A DNA stretch of 64,000 nucleotides from Campanula takesimana. Taxonomy: Eukaryota; Streptophyta; Magnoliopsida; Asterales; Campanulaceae. A model generated the notes under the pieces. That model was given only the letters and a program-made list of their open reading frames with translations. It was not told the DNA's origin and made no database searches. The stretch covers positions 1 to 64,000 of the forward strand of contig JAOWBW010001440.1 of NCBI GenBank assembly GCA_026119855.1. Reading direction: 5' to 3'. This document shows positions 22,586-34,531 of the stretch, in pieces (position 1 is the stretch's first letter; the number at the start of each line of letters is the position of its first letter). Position numbers and translations under genes: made by a program.

Positions 22586-22612
22586 TGACGTCAGTACCAT
22601 TTTGCAAAATGA
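22586..22612 (+). pseudogene. Short continuation of the Athila-type gag-protease region
   Basis: The target duplication plus about 22 bp. In the same register as the 12332 flank it encodes a short STILQN-like peptide expected next in Athila polyproteins. Homology then stops at a MITE fragment, so the rest of that element was deleted. Confidence 0.6.
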
Positions 22613-22717
22613 TGTATCAAAATTTTATTGGTGTTTTAATTAAAGTGTGCCGGATCCACTATCGATATAACCAATAAATTTTGTATCCATCATTTTGTGA
22701 ACTTCTTCGTGCCCTAC
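22613..22717 (+). mobile_element. Truncated MITE (family of 56929)
   Basis: ATTGGTGTTTTAATTAAAGTGTGCCGG, then TATCGAT, AACCAATAAA and CATTTTGTGAAC parallel the right part of the 56929 copy. The left arm is missing. Confidence 0.6.
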
Positions 22718-23118
22718 TCAATTGTTTATGATCTTAATCTCTCGCCTATTATGAGTTTTTCTATCATACCACTTCGAAACCCTTAGGGCACTGTTGATTT
22801 GTGGATTTTCACACATTCCCCATCGTCCCATGAAAAATTGAAGAAAACTGTAAGTCTTATTTCTTCAATATACGTATGATCTTCGTATCTGAACTTTGTA
22901 TATATATATATGTGTGTGTGTGTGTAATATTTCATCAGTATTAATTATTATGTTTGTTGTTGTTCATTTCTCTGCAGTAATTGTTCTTGTTGTTGCTGTT
23001 CATTTGTGTAGTAATTGCTGTTCTTGTTCTTGTTCTTCTTGTTCTTATTGTTTTCTCCTTGGTAATTGAATGATTAGTGTTGTTGAATGTACATTTACAA
23101 TACATATATCAACTAGTT
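22718..23118. other. No gene recognised
   Basis: AT-rich sequence with a short (TATA)(TG) microsatellite near 22899-22924 and a TTGTTCTTGTTGTTGCTG-type low-complexity tract (22975-23060). I see no coding potential. Confidence 0.5.
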
Positions 23119-23331
23119 CAGTGCTGGAGCTAGTATTCCAGATAAATGAGGGCAAAATTACAGTGTAAGGCAATAATTTTCCTCACAGAAAGGAGGGGGG
23201 GGGGAATGATAAAATTAACAATTTTAGCGGTAAAATGTCATATTACTCATACCTACGAAGAGTTGAATTGCCAATATTCAGAAGTTAATGGGGCAACTGC
23301 CCCCAATTGTTATGATGTGGCTCCGCCACTG
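23119..23331. mobile_element. hAT-like MITE
   Basis: Inverted termini CAGTGCTGGAGCTAG and GTGGCTCCGCCACTG resemble the CAGTGGCGGA-type ends of plant hAT elements. The element is 213 bp. A clear 8-bp target duplication was not seen, so assignment rests on the ends. Confidence 0.6.
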
Positions 23332-23782
23332 ACTTGCTAGATGCAGAATCAAACCCATTTAGTACGTCCAAATGTTGGAACAATTTCTATCCCACTAATG
23401 CCATAACTCAAATCTGGGATAAGTTTAGAGAGAGGAGATGATGGCAGAAGCGTTATACCTGTCGAATCCATATTGATGTTGCTTTAGGGAGAAAGATGAA
23501 GAAGAAGTAGGGAATGGAGTACTTCTAAATGATGAGTGCCCTCTCTAGTTCTTCTAGTACTTGATGAAGAGAGAATAATGAGAGTATAAATGAATTTGTG
23601 TGTCTTTAAGGGCTGATGGAAGGCCCTATATATACAAGACAAAGAGGCACTTCATTTAGGGACTACACCCTTTCATATTAAGCGATGTGAATTTACCATT
23701 TTGCCCATCATAAATAGGTAATATTCCACCTCAGGAATTCTACACATTATTTAATCCTCTACACTTTATATTAACATTATAA
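23332..23782. other. No gene recognised; possible LTR-like debris
   Basis: On the minus strand a TATATAGGGCC-type TATA motif near 23622 and 'tatacaagac'-like sequence recall a degenerate LTR, but no termini, PBS or partner copy were found. Confidence 0.3.
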
Positions 23783-24788
23783 GGCTCCGTTTGTTTCACG
23801 GAAAATGTCTGGAAAACGTTTTCCGGAAAATGTTTTCCGTGGTTACCAAACATCGGAAAATGGGGAAAACGTTTTCCCCATTTTCCGGTGTTTGGTAAAA
23901 CCACGGAAAATGAAGTCAACGGAAAACATTTTTCGGTCAATGGAAATTAGGCTTGTTTCCTAAGGAAAACAACTTCCGGATTTCACCTAAGGAAATTGTT
24001 TTCCGGAAAACTCCTAGCACGCCCTCACCCCACCCACGATGCCCCCCCCCCCAATTTTTTTTTTCTCATTATTATTTTTAACTCCCCTGCCCCTGCCTAC
24101 CCCACCCCACCCACCCACCCAACCCCCTACCCCACCCCCACCCACCCAACACCTTACCACCCCCCAAAAAAAAAAAAAAAAATTTACTCATTATTATTTT
24201 TAACTCCCCTGCCCCCTGCCTACCCCACCCCACCCAACCCCCTACCCCACCCACCCACCCACCCACCAACCCCTACCCCCCCCCCCCCCAAAAAAAAAAA
24301 TAAATTTTTTTACTCATTATTATTTTTAACTCCCTTGCCCCCTGCCTACCCAACCCACCCACCCACCCAACCCCTACCCACCCCCACCCACCCACCCAAC
24401 CCCCTACCCCCCCCCCCAAAAAAAAAACAATTTTTTTTTTACTCATTATTATTTTTAACTCCCCTGCCCCCTGCCTACCCCACCCCACCCACCCATAAAA
24501 AAAAATAAAAAAAATTTACTCATATTATATTTTTTAAAACTCCTCTACCCCCTGCGTACCCAACCCACCCATATTTAAAATTATTTTTTCACAAACTTCT
24601 CGAAAAATACCGGAAAATGTTTTTCGGAAAGCATTTTCTTAAGATTTACCAAACAAGAGAAAACATTTTCCGGAAAACGGTTTCCTTTTCCGGAAAACAT
24701 TTTCCAAGAGAAAACATTTTCCGAAAAACGGTTTTCTTTTCCGGAAAACATTTTCCAGGAAATCATTTTCCGTTAAACAAACGGAGCC
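23783..24788. mobile_element. Harbinger-like foldback element with a C-rich/T-rich tandem core
   Basis: Terminal inverted repeats GGCTCCGTTTGTTTCACGGAAAATG and the matching CATTTTCCGTTAAACAAACGGAGCC, flanked by TAA (23780-23782 and 24789-24791). This is the TWA target duplication of PIF/Harbinger transposons. The arms, about 220 bp each, are runs of GGAAAA/TTTTCC motifs. The core (about 24040-24580) holds about five tandem ~125-bp units that alternate CTCATTATTATTTTTAACTCC with long CCCACC/CCCCA tracts. It contains no transposase; ORFs read through it are low-complexity artefacts. Confidence 0.8.
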
Positions 24789-24791
24789 TAA

Positions 24792-25281
24792 GTATGATTT
24801 CATGTATGGAAATAATGATGACTTGTTACGCAATCCATGTTCTAACACCAAAAACTTTCTCATATGAGAAGTTTGGTGGTCGACGATCTAGATATGTCCT
24901 TACAATATCAGACCAATTATCCGTTGACAAGAACAGTATTTTAGAGCCTGGTATTTTTTTATTGCAATTTTTGAGAATCTTAATAAGCGGATATTTTAAA
25001 TTTTGGGGACTTGGAGAAAATTTGGCAACAACTGACCCATCAGGTGTCAGTATAAGCGGCATGTGATATTGTCAGGGGATATGACATCCAAATGCGGGGG
25101 GTGGATGACACGATATACATATGAGTGATTTTGTATCTTTGTGTGTGTTTGTTTGACTACACATCTTACAATCCACTAGTGTACTGCATCCGTTTGACTA
25201 CACATCTTACAATCCACTAGTGTACTGCATCCTACAATGTGATTCTCTTTCATAGTTTGGTGTTGTAGTAGATAACTTATA
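24792..25281. other. Intergenic spacer with a 41-bp tandem duplication
   Basis: An exact tandem repeat beginning GTTTGACTACACATCTTAC occupies 25151-25191 and 25192-25232. On the minus strand 24826-25062 is a 78-codon frame with no family I recognise. I assign no gene. Confidence 0.5.
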
Positions 25282-26227
25282 CTACCTCAACCCCAGAAGA
25301 TAGCTCAATTTGGTTTTTGTGGTCAACACAATATAAGTTATTAAAAGCGCGCCTAGGCGCACGCCTAAGCCCAGGGCGCAGAGAGGCGCAACGTTGGAGC
25401 CTGGGGTGCGCCTAGGCTTCGGGCTCCGCAATTGAGCGGCAATTAGATCGTAATTAAACCTAATACGCGACTAATACTCTTCCTCTCCCACGACTTCCTC
25501 ACGTACACGTACCATATCTCTGTATAAGAGTAGCGATCACTAGAACTCCTTCAAACTAACACCGACAACCTCGGCGACTTGGGAAGAACTCCGGCGAGTA
25601 TGAGGAAGATGAAGATTCAGAACGAGGACAAATTTGAAGAGGCAGCAAACAAGGCGTGTGTGGAAGAAGATGATGTGTATGAAGATGAGGATTGGGAAGG
25701 ATGAAGGGATCTTAGGATGACCAACAACTGCTTATCATTTTATAGGAGTTAGACTTAGAGTCCTTCTGTTTGAACTTCTCTTTATGCTTGTTTGAACATC
25801 TTATCATGCTTGTTTCTTTTGTGACTTATAACGTATGTTTGATTTACTACTTGCATTTGATTTATTGTTTATCTTGGTGTTGCATGTATATTATATTATA
25901 GTTATAGTATTTTAAGGCATTTTTGCGGGCTTCGTCGCTCAGGCGCGCGCCCGCCTTGCGCCTTGCGCTTAGGCTCCAGGCACAACTTTTGTGCCTTGGT
26001 GCGCCTTGGGCCTTTAATAACTATTTGACCAAACATTAATGTTAATCTAATCCTCCCAATGAAGTTCTAAAAATTGTTGTTGATAAATCACTTAATGATC
26101 TATCAATAACATTTTTTTTAGAATTTTATTCGGATGGTTAGGTTGACATTAATATTTGGTCAAAGTTGACTTGTGTTGACCTTCAAAAACTATGGGGGCT
26201 ATCTTTCTGTGACTGTGACAGAGGGAG
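25282..26227. mobile_element. Stowaway-type MITE split by another element
   Basis: The left part (CTACCTCAACCCCAGAAGATAG) and right part (GTTGACCTTCAAAAAC ... GTGACAGAGGGAG) match the copy at 26966-27218 when 25336-26022 is removed. Confidence 0.7.
25336..26022. mobile_element. TIR element with GCGCC-rich ends, nested in the Stowaway
   Basis: Inverted ends AGTTATTAAAAGCGCGCC... and ...GCGCCTTGGGCCTTTAATAACT; 687 bp. It includes a 34-codon acidic frame (25600-25704, rich in Glu/Asp, ending DEDWEG) that could be the tail of a captured gene. Shorter relatives of its GC-rich end occur at about 45945-45965 and 59960-60040. Superfamily not determined; hAT or MULE are both possible. Confidence 0.6.
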
Positions 26228-26343
26228 TATTACAATCTTAAAACACATTTTCTAGAAAAATCATGTTATGTATATTGTTTGTGTAGCTGAATAGCAAGTT
26301 TTCCTTCATAAAACAATTTGTTTCATACAGCGATCAATTGTAT

Positions 26344-29300
26344 TTACTCATTTGAGTGTCCAGCAGAATGCTGGGACCAGTATTCTTTAACAAGTTGCCC
26401 AAATAGTGAACCTTCCCGATTAATAAGCTCCCCTGGTTCATCATACTCCATCAACTTCCCTGCAAATTATAAAGCGTATATTATTTTTGAGTTTTAGAAT
26501 TAACTTCACTTCCACCATGAATGCCCAGCAAGAAAACTCACCATCACTAAGACCAAGAACCTTTGTGCTGTCCATAACTGTTGGTATTCTGTGGGCAACT
26601 GTTATAACAGTGCAATCCGCAAACTCTTCCCGAATAATTTTCTGGATGATACTATCCGTTGAGTTGTCTATTGATGCTGTGGCTTCATCAAGAACTAATA
26701 TCTTTCTTCTCTTCAGTAATGCTCGTCCCAAGCAAAATAATTGTCTCTGTCCCATGCTCCAATTTGATCCATCTTGCACAACTAAAAGTGTAGGTCGTTA
26801 TTATACTAGTTGTTCAAACTTTTAAACTTTAGACATATTTGTGCACAAAATATATTTATTACCTAAGGAATTCAAGCCTTCTTCTTTCTCTCGAACGGCC
26901 TCTCCTAGTTGACACTTTTCAAGAACCTTGCTCATAGTTTTAGGAGAGAGAGAGTAGAGTTAGTACTCTCTCCGTCCAAAAATATAGTCCCATTTGGTTT
27001 TGGTGGTCAACACAAGTGAACTTTGACTAAGTATTAATGTGAATTTACTTATCCTAGTGGAACTCTAAAAATAGTTATTGATAAATCATTAAGTGATTTA
27101 TCAGTAATAATTTTTACACATTCATTGGAATGATCATATTGACAGTAATGCTTGGTAAAAGTTCACTTGTGTTGACCATCAAAAACCAAATGTGACTATC
27201 TTTCCAAGACAGAGATAGTATGGCTGGAACTTGAAAAATTGGATTTAATGCTTAGAAATACAACTCAGTGACAGATGTTAGTTTACAGAATTCTTACCTT
27301 CCATATATCATGATCAGTATGCTCAGCTAAGGGATCAAGATTATAGCGAACTGAACCAACAAAAAGTGTTGGTTCCTGTGGAATGATTCCCAAATGTGAT
27401 CTAAGATCATGAAGCCCAATTGTAGATATGTTTAAGCCGTCAATTATTATTGCTCCATCTGAAGGTTCCACCAGCCTAAACAATGCACTAATCAGTGTTG
27501 ACTTTCCGCTTCCTGTCCTGCCAACGACTCCAATTTTATGCCCTCCTTCAAATACGCAACTTATTCCTTGAAGAACGAGGGGAGAATTTTGCCGATACTT
27601 GACCTGTTTGATTGTGTATATAGATATAAATTGACTTTATACATTCTTTAGAAAGTTAATTTCTTAGTTAATACCTTCACATCACGTAGCTCGACCCTGC
27701 CAATGCTTGGCCAGCTTACTGACGGACGGTTGTCTTCTATTGTTTCAGGGCCTTCACTAGGAATGTGCAGGTATTGTTCTATCCTTTCCATTGCAATGAT
27801 TGAATTTGATAGTTCACACTGTTGTTTGGCACTAAATGTAAGGAATACGTTCAGTGAAAGACTATATGCTAGAGCCATGCCAACAAAACCTGCCAATAGA
27901 ATGTCGTTACAAAAATAAGTTTACAAAAACACACATTTGATAGATTCCATCCGTTCCACGTTAAGAGTCCACGTCAGAAAGCCAAACTTTTGAACTTTTC
28001 GCCTTTGTACTTCTTATGATTCATAGTAATCTTTCCCCTCTGCAATATCGAGAAAACTATCATATTTGAACATGAAAGTGTTTTGTTTGTTTGTTTGTTT
28101 TTTTTTTTTTTTTTTTTTTTAATATAGAAAAAGCCATGTTGTTCTAGCTTTGTTATTTAAAGTGGAATCTTTAAGGGAAACGTCCCATTAAGGAAGGTCT
28201 CTTAACGTGGAACGGATGGAGTATTTATAATTTCTGGTTAATCACTAACCTGCATCAGAAGCTTTGAGAGGAAGCATAGTCATTGCAAGTGCTGAGGCGG
28301 ACACAATAACTGCACATACTAATTCCAATCGTTGAAGTAACCATTCGTTTGCTGAAAAGTTATGAAAAAATGAACTTGCATTTGCATCAATAAGGTTAAA
28401 ATTCTCTGTAAAGAACCGTTTTTCATCTCCAAAAGCTCTAATGGTCATGGCTCCAGCAATGGATTCAGCAAGATGACTTGCAACCGAGGACTTAGTCGTG
28501 CCATTAATTCTTATCAACTGGCTTGCAGAAATCAGGTAGAATTTCTGCATGTCAAAAATAAAACTTGAGAAATACTCCGTATTGTAGAATTTCAAGCAAG
28601 CGTATATTGATTTACTCGTGTGTGTGTGTGTGTATTCGGTAGTCTGTGCTCAACTTTACCTGTAAAAGTATGCTGGCAGAGATTGTTGGGATGATAACAA
28701 GCAGGCTAGGCCAAGAAAGTACAGCCAATATGCCAAAGGTAAAATATGTAGTCATGGTTGATCCCGTAGAAAGATTAAGCTTGAATGCCAGTTCAAGATC
28801 CACGATACTCAGATCAGAAGACACCTATATGAATTGTAGAAATTAAAATTTTATATATATCCTCAAAAAGGGACATAGTTTGCAATTTATTTTAGAATGA
28901 ACATGAGATTCTTACACGGCTGAGTATCCTTCCCAGAGGGGTTGAGTCGTAAAATGACATTGGTGCCCGGAAAAGTGACGTCATGAACTTTGCAAAGATT
29001 GATTCTGATGTCCCTACCCCTAAAATAACTATAAAGTATGATCTTATGACTAAGATAAATGACATGGCACACCCAATCAGCATGTATACTGTGATCAGTT
29101 TCAATTTGCTTACAGTAGAATCCTGTACTACTGTAGCTAACCAAAGGGCCTGTAACCCTTGTGCAGTTAAGTACATTATGTGCAATATACTTGCGAAGAA
29201 GAGATAGAAGTAGCCATTGCTCTGACTCAGATATTGAAGGTAAGGCTTTAGACCCGTGTCTCCTGATTCTCGTTCTTCTTTCTTTATTAATTGGTCTCCT

Positions 29301-32300
29301 AAATTTTCTCCGATTTTTTCTTTGGGATTTATATCTAGTTTCGGAGATTCTGATCTTTGTTGAGAATCATAGATAGCTTGTTTATGTAAGCCAGCAGTTT
29401 CATCATGTGCTGTGACAAGGTTTTCAAATTCCTTACAAGATGCCAGCAAACTGTTAAATGTTCCGTCTTGTAGGATTTTCCCTTCTGACATTAACTGAAA
29501 ATAAAGCAAAAAAAAAAGTCTATATGAATAGTTTCCATACGAAACCAAAATATGTTGACATTCCTGTTTTCTTACATTCTAAGGCCAATCGACATTTTTA
29601 ACCCTCGAACTTTGCTTAAGCTTCGTTTTTAACCACTCGCCTTTTTTTAGCAGTTTTAACCATTATACTTTAGATACTCACTCATTTCTTCCCAAAAAAA
29701 GGCAAGTACAATGGTTGAAATTGCTAAAAAAATGACTTAATTTTCATCACTCGTGGGGAAATTGAGTGTATCTAAAGTACGATGGTTAAAACTGCTAAAA
29801 AAGACAAGAGTGGTTAAAACAAAGCTCAAGAAAAGTAGGAGAGTTGAAAATGTCTATAGGCCTACATTCTAATGATGAAAAATAGCAACAGCATTGTGAG
29901 TTACTTACCAAAATTTTATCAAATGCAGGAAGAAAGTCGACATGGTGGGTAATGAGCAGGACGGTCTTTCCCGACAGAGCTTCCATGATGTATTCCTGGC
30001 CAAGTGATATTAGCTTTCGCTTACAGACAACATTACAAGGTAGTTGAAGTTTAAGTAAGATTAAGAAGTATAATTACTTTAAATAAGCTGGCAGCAACGT
30101 GAGCATCAACGGCACTGAACGGATCATCCAACAAATATATATCTGCATCTTGATACAATGCGCGTGCAAGTTGAATCCGTTGTTTCTGTCCGCCGCTGAG
30201 ATTAATGCCTCGTTCTCCTATCACTGTTCTGTCACCATTTGGAAGCATTTCAAGGTCTTTTACAAGGGAGCACTTTGTAAGTACTTCTTCATATCTTTCC
30301 TGATCCATAATCGACCCAAAAAGGATATTTTCTTGAACGGTTCCTGTTTGGATCCACGCTGTCTGAGATACGTAAGCTATTTTTCCATAGACTTGAACCT
30401 GGCAAAGTTACGATTAAAGACATGGGTTAAACTCACAGTATGAATTTAGAAGCTCCTGGCACATCTAAAATGAAAATTGGCAACGATACTTAATACTTAC
30501 CGTGCCGTGAATGTTTGGGACCTCTCCTAGAATTGCGGCGATAAGTGTTGATTTACCTGAACCAACCTCACCACATACAGCCACCTTTTCGGTCGGACCA
30601 ACCCTCAAATTTATATTGGATAGGGTAGCTTTTGATGGATCATCTTTCCATGAAATACTCGTAGCATTAATGTTTACTGACTGTTCTACCTCATTCCCAT
30701 TGAACTTCTCGCTATTGGCTGTTTTCCTCTGCAACTCAGGTGCTTCAAGGAACTTCACAATTCGTGTTAACGCAACATTTGCCTCAAAAAAAGCTGCTGC
30801 TACATCAGGAATTCCCCTAATCGGCTCCTGAATGAGTCGGACCGTTGCAATAAATGTGAACACATTGGCAACATCTAGAGGAATTTTGATTAGGTAGCAT
30901 GTGAAAAACGTTGCCACAGTTACTATGGTAGGAGATGACCAAAACAAAATTAAGCCGTACGCCCTTGTGGCTAGAAATGCAGATAACCAATTGGATTCTT
31001 CTATCCTCAGGTTCTCGATAACATTCTTGAAATGCGTTTTCCAAGCGTATAACTTTAATACTTTCATGTTTGTAACTGCCTCTGTTATAGCCTTCAGCCT
31101 CCTGTCTTGTGCGACCATTAGTTCTGTTAAGTACTTGTGCTGCAATTTCCCCACCGGGTAATTTCCTAATACTGTCAATATTATTACTAGCAACGACACA
31201 AGAGTTGCTAGTCCCACTGAGTAGAAAATAATTATTACAGCTAGGCACAGTTGCACAATCGTTGCCCATATTTGGTGAAACCAATATGGAAATTCACCGA
31301 TTTTATTAGCATCGACTGTAACATAATTCATTATCTGGCCTGGAGAATGAGTTGTCTTGGCATCATTTGATAGCAGTAATTGCTTCTGATAAATTGCTGT
31401 AGAGAGCAATGACTTTACACGTAGCCCAATTAGTCTGCTCCGGAAGGACCATTGCCTACTTGATACTGATTCTGCGCATTTTCCCAAAAAGAGTCCCATA
31501 GCTAGGACATAACCTTCAAATTTAAAATCTTCCGTCCCCAGAACGAGCCTAATGAAAGCTTTTAGAAGCAAAGGACCACTAGCCAATGCCAACACCTTAG
31601 TCAGAGCAAAGAAACCAGATATTATAATCTCTTTCCGCTGCCATTTGAATATTGTTGATAAGAAAGAAGAGGCGTAAGGGGATTCTTTCGCTTTCTGTTC
31701 ATTCAGTTTCTCCATAAATGAGGAATAACACCTCTCTGCTCGGTCCGAGTCCCTTAGTTTTGGAATATCTATGTCCTCAAGAATCTTCCTTTTCCCCCTA
31801 TTCAGTAATTGATTCAACCACCCAAATGACATTTTACTGAAATATCCCGCTTTGGCAAAAGGGGTTATAGTTTCATTTTCATCCAATCCCATTTCGCTTC
31901 TAGCATTACCTTCCTCGCCTTTTGAAGGGGCATATTCACCATTGTTAGTGTTTTGCCCCCGAAAAGCACGGAACAGTAATAATATTGCTCCAGGAAAAGT
32001 CAACATATTTAACACATTTTCTCGCGATGTTTTTTTGTCCGTGACAGCTTGCCAAATAGATGAAACGCAGAGAAATGATGCAAAAAAGGTGGTAAGGATT
32101 GAAGAAAGCTTCTCAACCGTTGATATTTGCCTTCTGAGCATGAAAGTTAAACCAAGAACGGACCAAGTAAAGCCTTGAAATAAGACTTCCAGCCATTCAT
32201 GTAGAGGTATTAAGCTTTGATTCAAACTCATTTTTTCCTGCACTCGCCTTATTCCCAGACTGAGGTATGCCAAACCCAGCCCACCAATGAAAGTGCCAGA

Positions 32301-32543
32301 CAAAACTGGCATTACTGAATAGCCTCGAGAACGAGGCTGGACTACGTACTTCCTTAAGGATAAATTGTTTAAGAAGAGATATACGTAGATCAACATAAGA
32401 AGAATGTCGAGGGAGATGACCAAAATATGGTTGACACATGAATTTGGGTAGATAATGGTCGTAAAACTTGAGCTGCATCTGTTCTTGACGTGATATGTAC
32501 ACTGAGAAGCCCCACACAAGATTTCCCATAGAAAGCCGCCCAT
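26344..32543 (-). CDS. ABCC10: ABCC-type (MRP) multidrug-resistance-associated ABC transporter, ABCC10-like
   Basis: A full-size ABC exporter; family members pump glutathione conjugates and other organic anions, usually across the tonoplast. Substrate here is unknown. Coding exons in order: 32543-30501, 30398-30078, 29995-29909, 29494-28916, 28824-28660, 28544-28250, 27889-27675, 27603-27298, 26926-26863, 26781-26542, 26459-26344 (4431 nt, 1476 aa). All junctions are GT-AG and all phases agree. The hydrophobic N-terminal TMD0 is followed by TMD1. NBD1 has Walker A GEVGSGKST (658-666), LSGGQ (748-752), Walker B ending LLDD (770-773) and THHVDFLP for the H-loop. TMD2 follows, then NBD2 with GRTGSGKST (1263-1271), signature SMGQ (1367-1370) and LVLDE (D1390, E1391). 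The C-terminus ending KEYWSQHSAGHSNE fits ABCC10. Large exon 1 covers nearly half the protein. Introns contain two Stowaway MITEs and a Mutator-like MITE. A leader exon at 32577-32544 lies upstream. Confidence 0.95.
26966..27218. mobile_element. Stowaway MITE in ABCC intron 8
   Basis: Termini CTCTCTCCGTCC and AGACAGAGATAG flanked by TA. The inner GGTCAACACAAGTGAACTTTG and its inverted partner form a long foldback. Confidence 0.8.
27944..28221. mobile_element. Stowaway-like MITE in ABCC intron 6
   Basis: Inverted ends TTCCATCCGTTCCACGTTAAGAG and CTCTTAACGTGGAACGGATGGAG with a long poly(T) tract at about 28091-28120. Confidence 0.8.
29583..29862. mobile_element. Mutator-like MITE with long inverted repeats in ABCC intron 3
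   Basis: Arms of roughly 85 bp begin GGCCAATCGACATTTTTAAC and GGCCTATAGACATTTTCAAC (opposite strand) and include TAGCAGTTTTAACCAT in both. The direct repeat TACATTCTAA flanks it on both sides (29573-29582 and 29863-29872), a perfect 10-bp target duplication typical of MULEs. 280 bp. Confidence 0.85.
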
Positions 32544-32577
32544 ATTGCTGATTTTGTCCGTCTAATATGCGTTGCAA
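32544..32577 (-). other. 5' leader exon joined to the ABCC start codon
   Basis: TTTATTCAGTAACAG then TTGCAACGC is a plausible 3' splice site, so a leader intron of about 3 kb would link this 34-nt leader to the non-coding exon at 35595. Confidence 0.55.
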
Positions 32578-32778
32578 CTGTTACTGAATAAACAAGCAGA
32601 GGATTAGTCAGTGATTTTCTTTTTCAGCTTTGCTTAGATATGTCTGATCTTTAAAATGCATATCAAACGAAGGTAAAACATAGATTTGTCTGTGTATGTT
32701 ATATAAGGATGTGGCACCAAGATACCATTCGTGAATCCTAAACCAAATCGAATGACATAATTTGTAGAACTGTTCATA

Positions 32779-32779
32779 T

Positions 32780-32820
<41 letters not shown>
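32779..32820. repeat. (CA)n(TA)n microsatellite
   Basis: A run of CA units followed by TA units immediately left of a Stowaway MITE. Confidence 0.95.
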
Positions 32821-33086
32821 CTCCCTCCGTCCCTCTTTAACTTACAAATTTTGGGTTGCGCACATTATTTAAGGAAAAAGTGAAAAAGTTGATGTGTTGT
32901 GAGTGTAGATACTTGAGTGGGAGAGAGAAAGTGGGGTAGAGAATAGTAAGTGGATAGTTGTTGTGAGTATGACAAGTGGGTCCAATTATTTTAAAAGTAT
33001 TAAAACATTTTCTTTTTGGGACTTTGTAGATTAAAGTGGGACAACCAAAATGGCAAATTTTGTAGATTAAAGAGGGACGGAGGGAG
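32821..33086. mobile_element. Stowaway MITE upstream of ABCC coding sequence
   Basis: Perfect ends CTCCCTCCGTCCCTCTTTAA and AAGAGGGACGGAGGGAG between TA dinucleotides. Confidence 0.92.
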
Positions 33087-34262
33087 TATATATTTCAAAA
33101 TAGGTCCATATATTGACAGGGTTTTCCCAATGCAGCACCCAATATTTTAATTTCATTGATTTGGGCCGGATATATGGCCAAAAGTTGTCAGTTTGAGGCC
33201 TTGTGATGGATATCGTTACAAAACCTTCTTAAGTCACCATGTGTCGAGCACTTGAGGGATAAATGGATTAATTTGAAATATTGGGCCCAATTTTGGCCAT
33301 ATCAAGTCTTAAATTGGTGAAACTACCTGCCAATATTGGGCCAATTCTGCAATTTACCCGTTGTTTTTAGTTTAAATTAAATTGAGACTTGAATAGTACT
33401 GCCTGCTTTGTTTTGTTATTGTCTTATTGGTACTGTTTGTACCAAGTGCTACGGAGTTAGGAGTGACTATACTGTTCCACAGGTACAATGAAGGTAAATC
33501 ATAAATTTATACGAATACTGTTTGTTATTCAATCCATTTCTTCTAGGCTTTAACAAGGCAACTGTTTGCGTTTTGTTATCTGGTGATAAATTTATCTAAA
33601 ATCCAGAGTCAAATTGTTAATGTATACTTGTTGCAGGTTCACAGCAGTTCTCCCCCCCCCCCCCAAGAGCAGTGGTCCTCTAATTATGTTGGCGTGGAGA
33701 GAGAATTCGTACACAACTGAGGATTCATGATACAAAGTACAAACAGGTGCATGCATATATACTGTCTGAAGTGAAAGGAACACGCTGTTACAATTGCTCT
33801 ATTTTATGATGCCCTAAGAGTTCATTTTTATCCACTGTATTTTGGTCCGACTTTCATTCTAACTATTACACTCTTTTTGCGCAAATACTACTGTTGTTTG
33901 GAAAACCCCTATCATGCTGCTACCAAATTCGTGCCCTAACTCGAGAATTTGGGAGTGAGATGGTAGGTTTTCTATACTACAGCAGTATTTGTGAAAAAAA
34001 GAGTACAATGGTTAAAGTGAAAGTCGGGTCAAATTGCAGTGGATGACAACAAGCTTTGCGCTTCTTTTATGAGTAAATAAATATGTTGAGTTCCTGAAAT
34101 AAGTCAACCACAGGGAATCCTGTTTCTAAGCTCAAAGCTCACCGAAGACATACGAATAAGTAGAAAGGACTTGGGAAGTTTGAAGCATATGGTAGAAACA
34201 TTAGATGATGTATAGTAGAATAAAGTTATTGGAGATCAAAAATCAGTAAACGGGTAGGAGAC

Positions 34263-34531
34263 GGGTTCGGGGCCTGTGCAGTCTGACTGCAGTCCGACTG
34301 CATAACTGTCGGATTGTTATATAACTCACGTTATTATAAAATGTACTCGTGTTACTATTAAGTGTAACCTATGTAATAAAAAATGCAACTCATTTTTACT
34401 CTTCCTGACTAAAATGTAATACCCATACTATAAAATGTAATTCATGTCACTTAAATGATGCAACCTATCTACTATAAAAGTTCGACATATGTTCAGTCCT
34501 GAACTGCACTCTGCACATAGGCCCCGGATCC
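34263..34531. mobile_element. Mutator-like MITE with 10-bp target duplication
   Basis: Ends GGGTTCGGGGCCTGTGCAGT and, inverted, GGATCCGGGGCCTATGTGCAG. GGTAGGAGAC flanks both sides (34253-34262, 34532-34541). Copy B of the duplication near 39712-39725 has a related single site without the element. Confidence 0.85.

Noticed and set aside
23996..24508. 170-codon Pro/Thr-rich ORF
   Set aside because: It is created by CCCACC tandem repeats in the Harbinger-like core; the opposite strand gives an equally long Gly/Trp-rich frame.
24826..25062. 78-codon minus-strand ORF
   Set aside because: No recognisable family or gene context; it may be chance or a decayed transposon frame.
30817..31284. Second minus-strand ORF within ABCC exon 1
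   Set aside because: It overlaps the conserved ABCC frame out of register and lacks homology.
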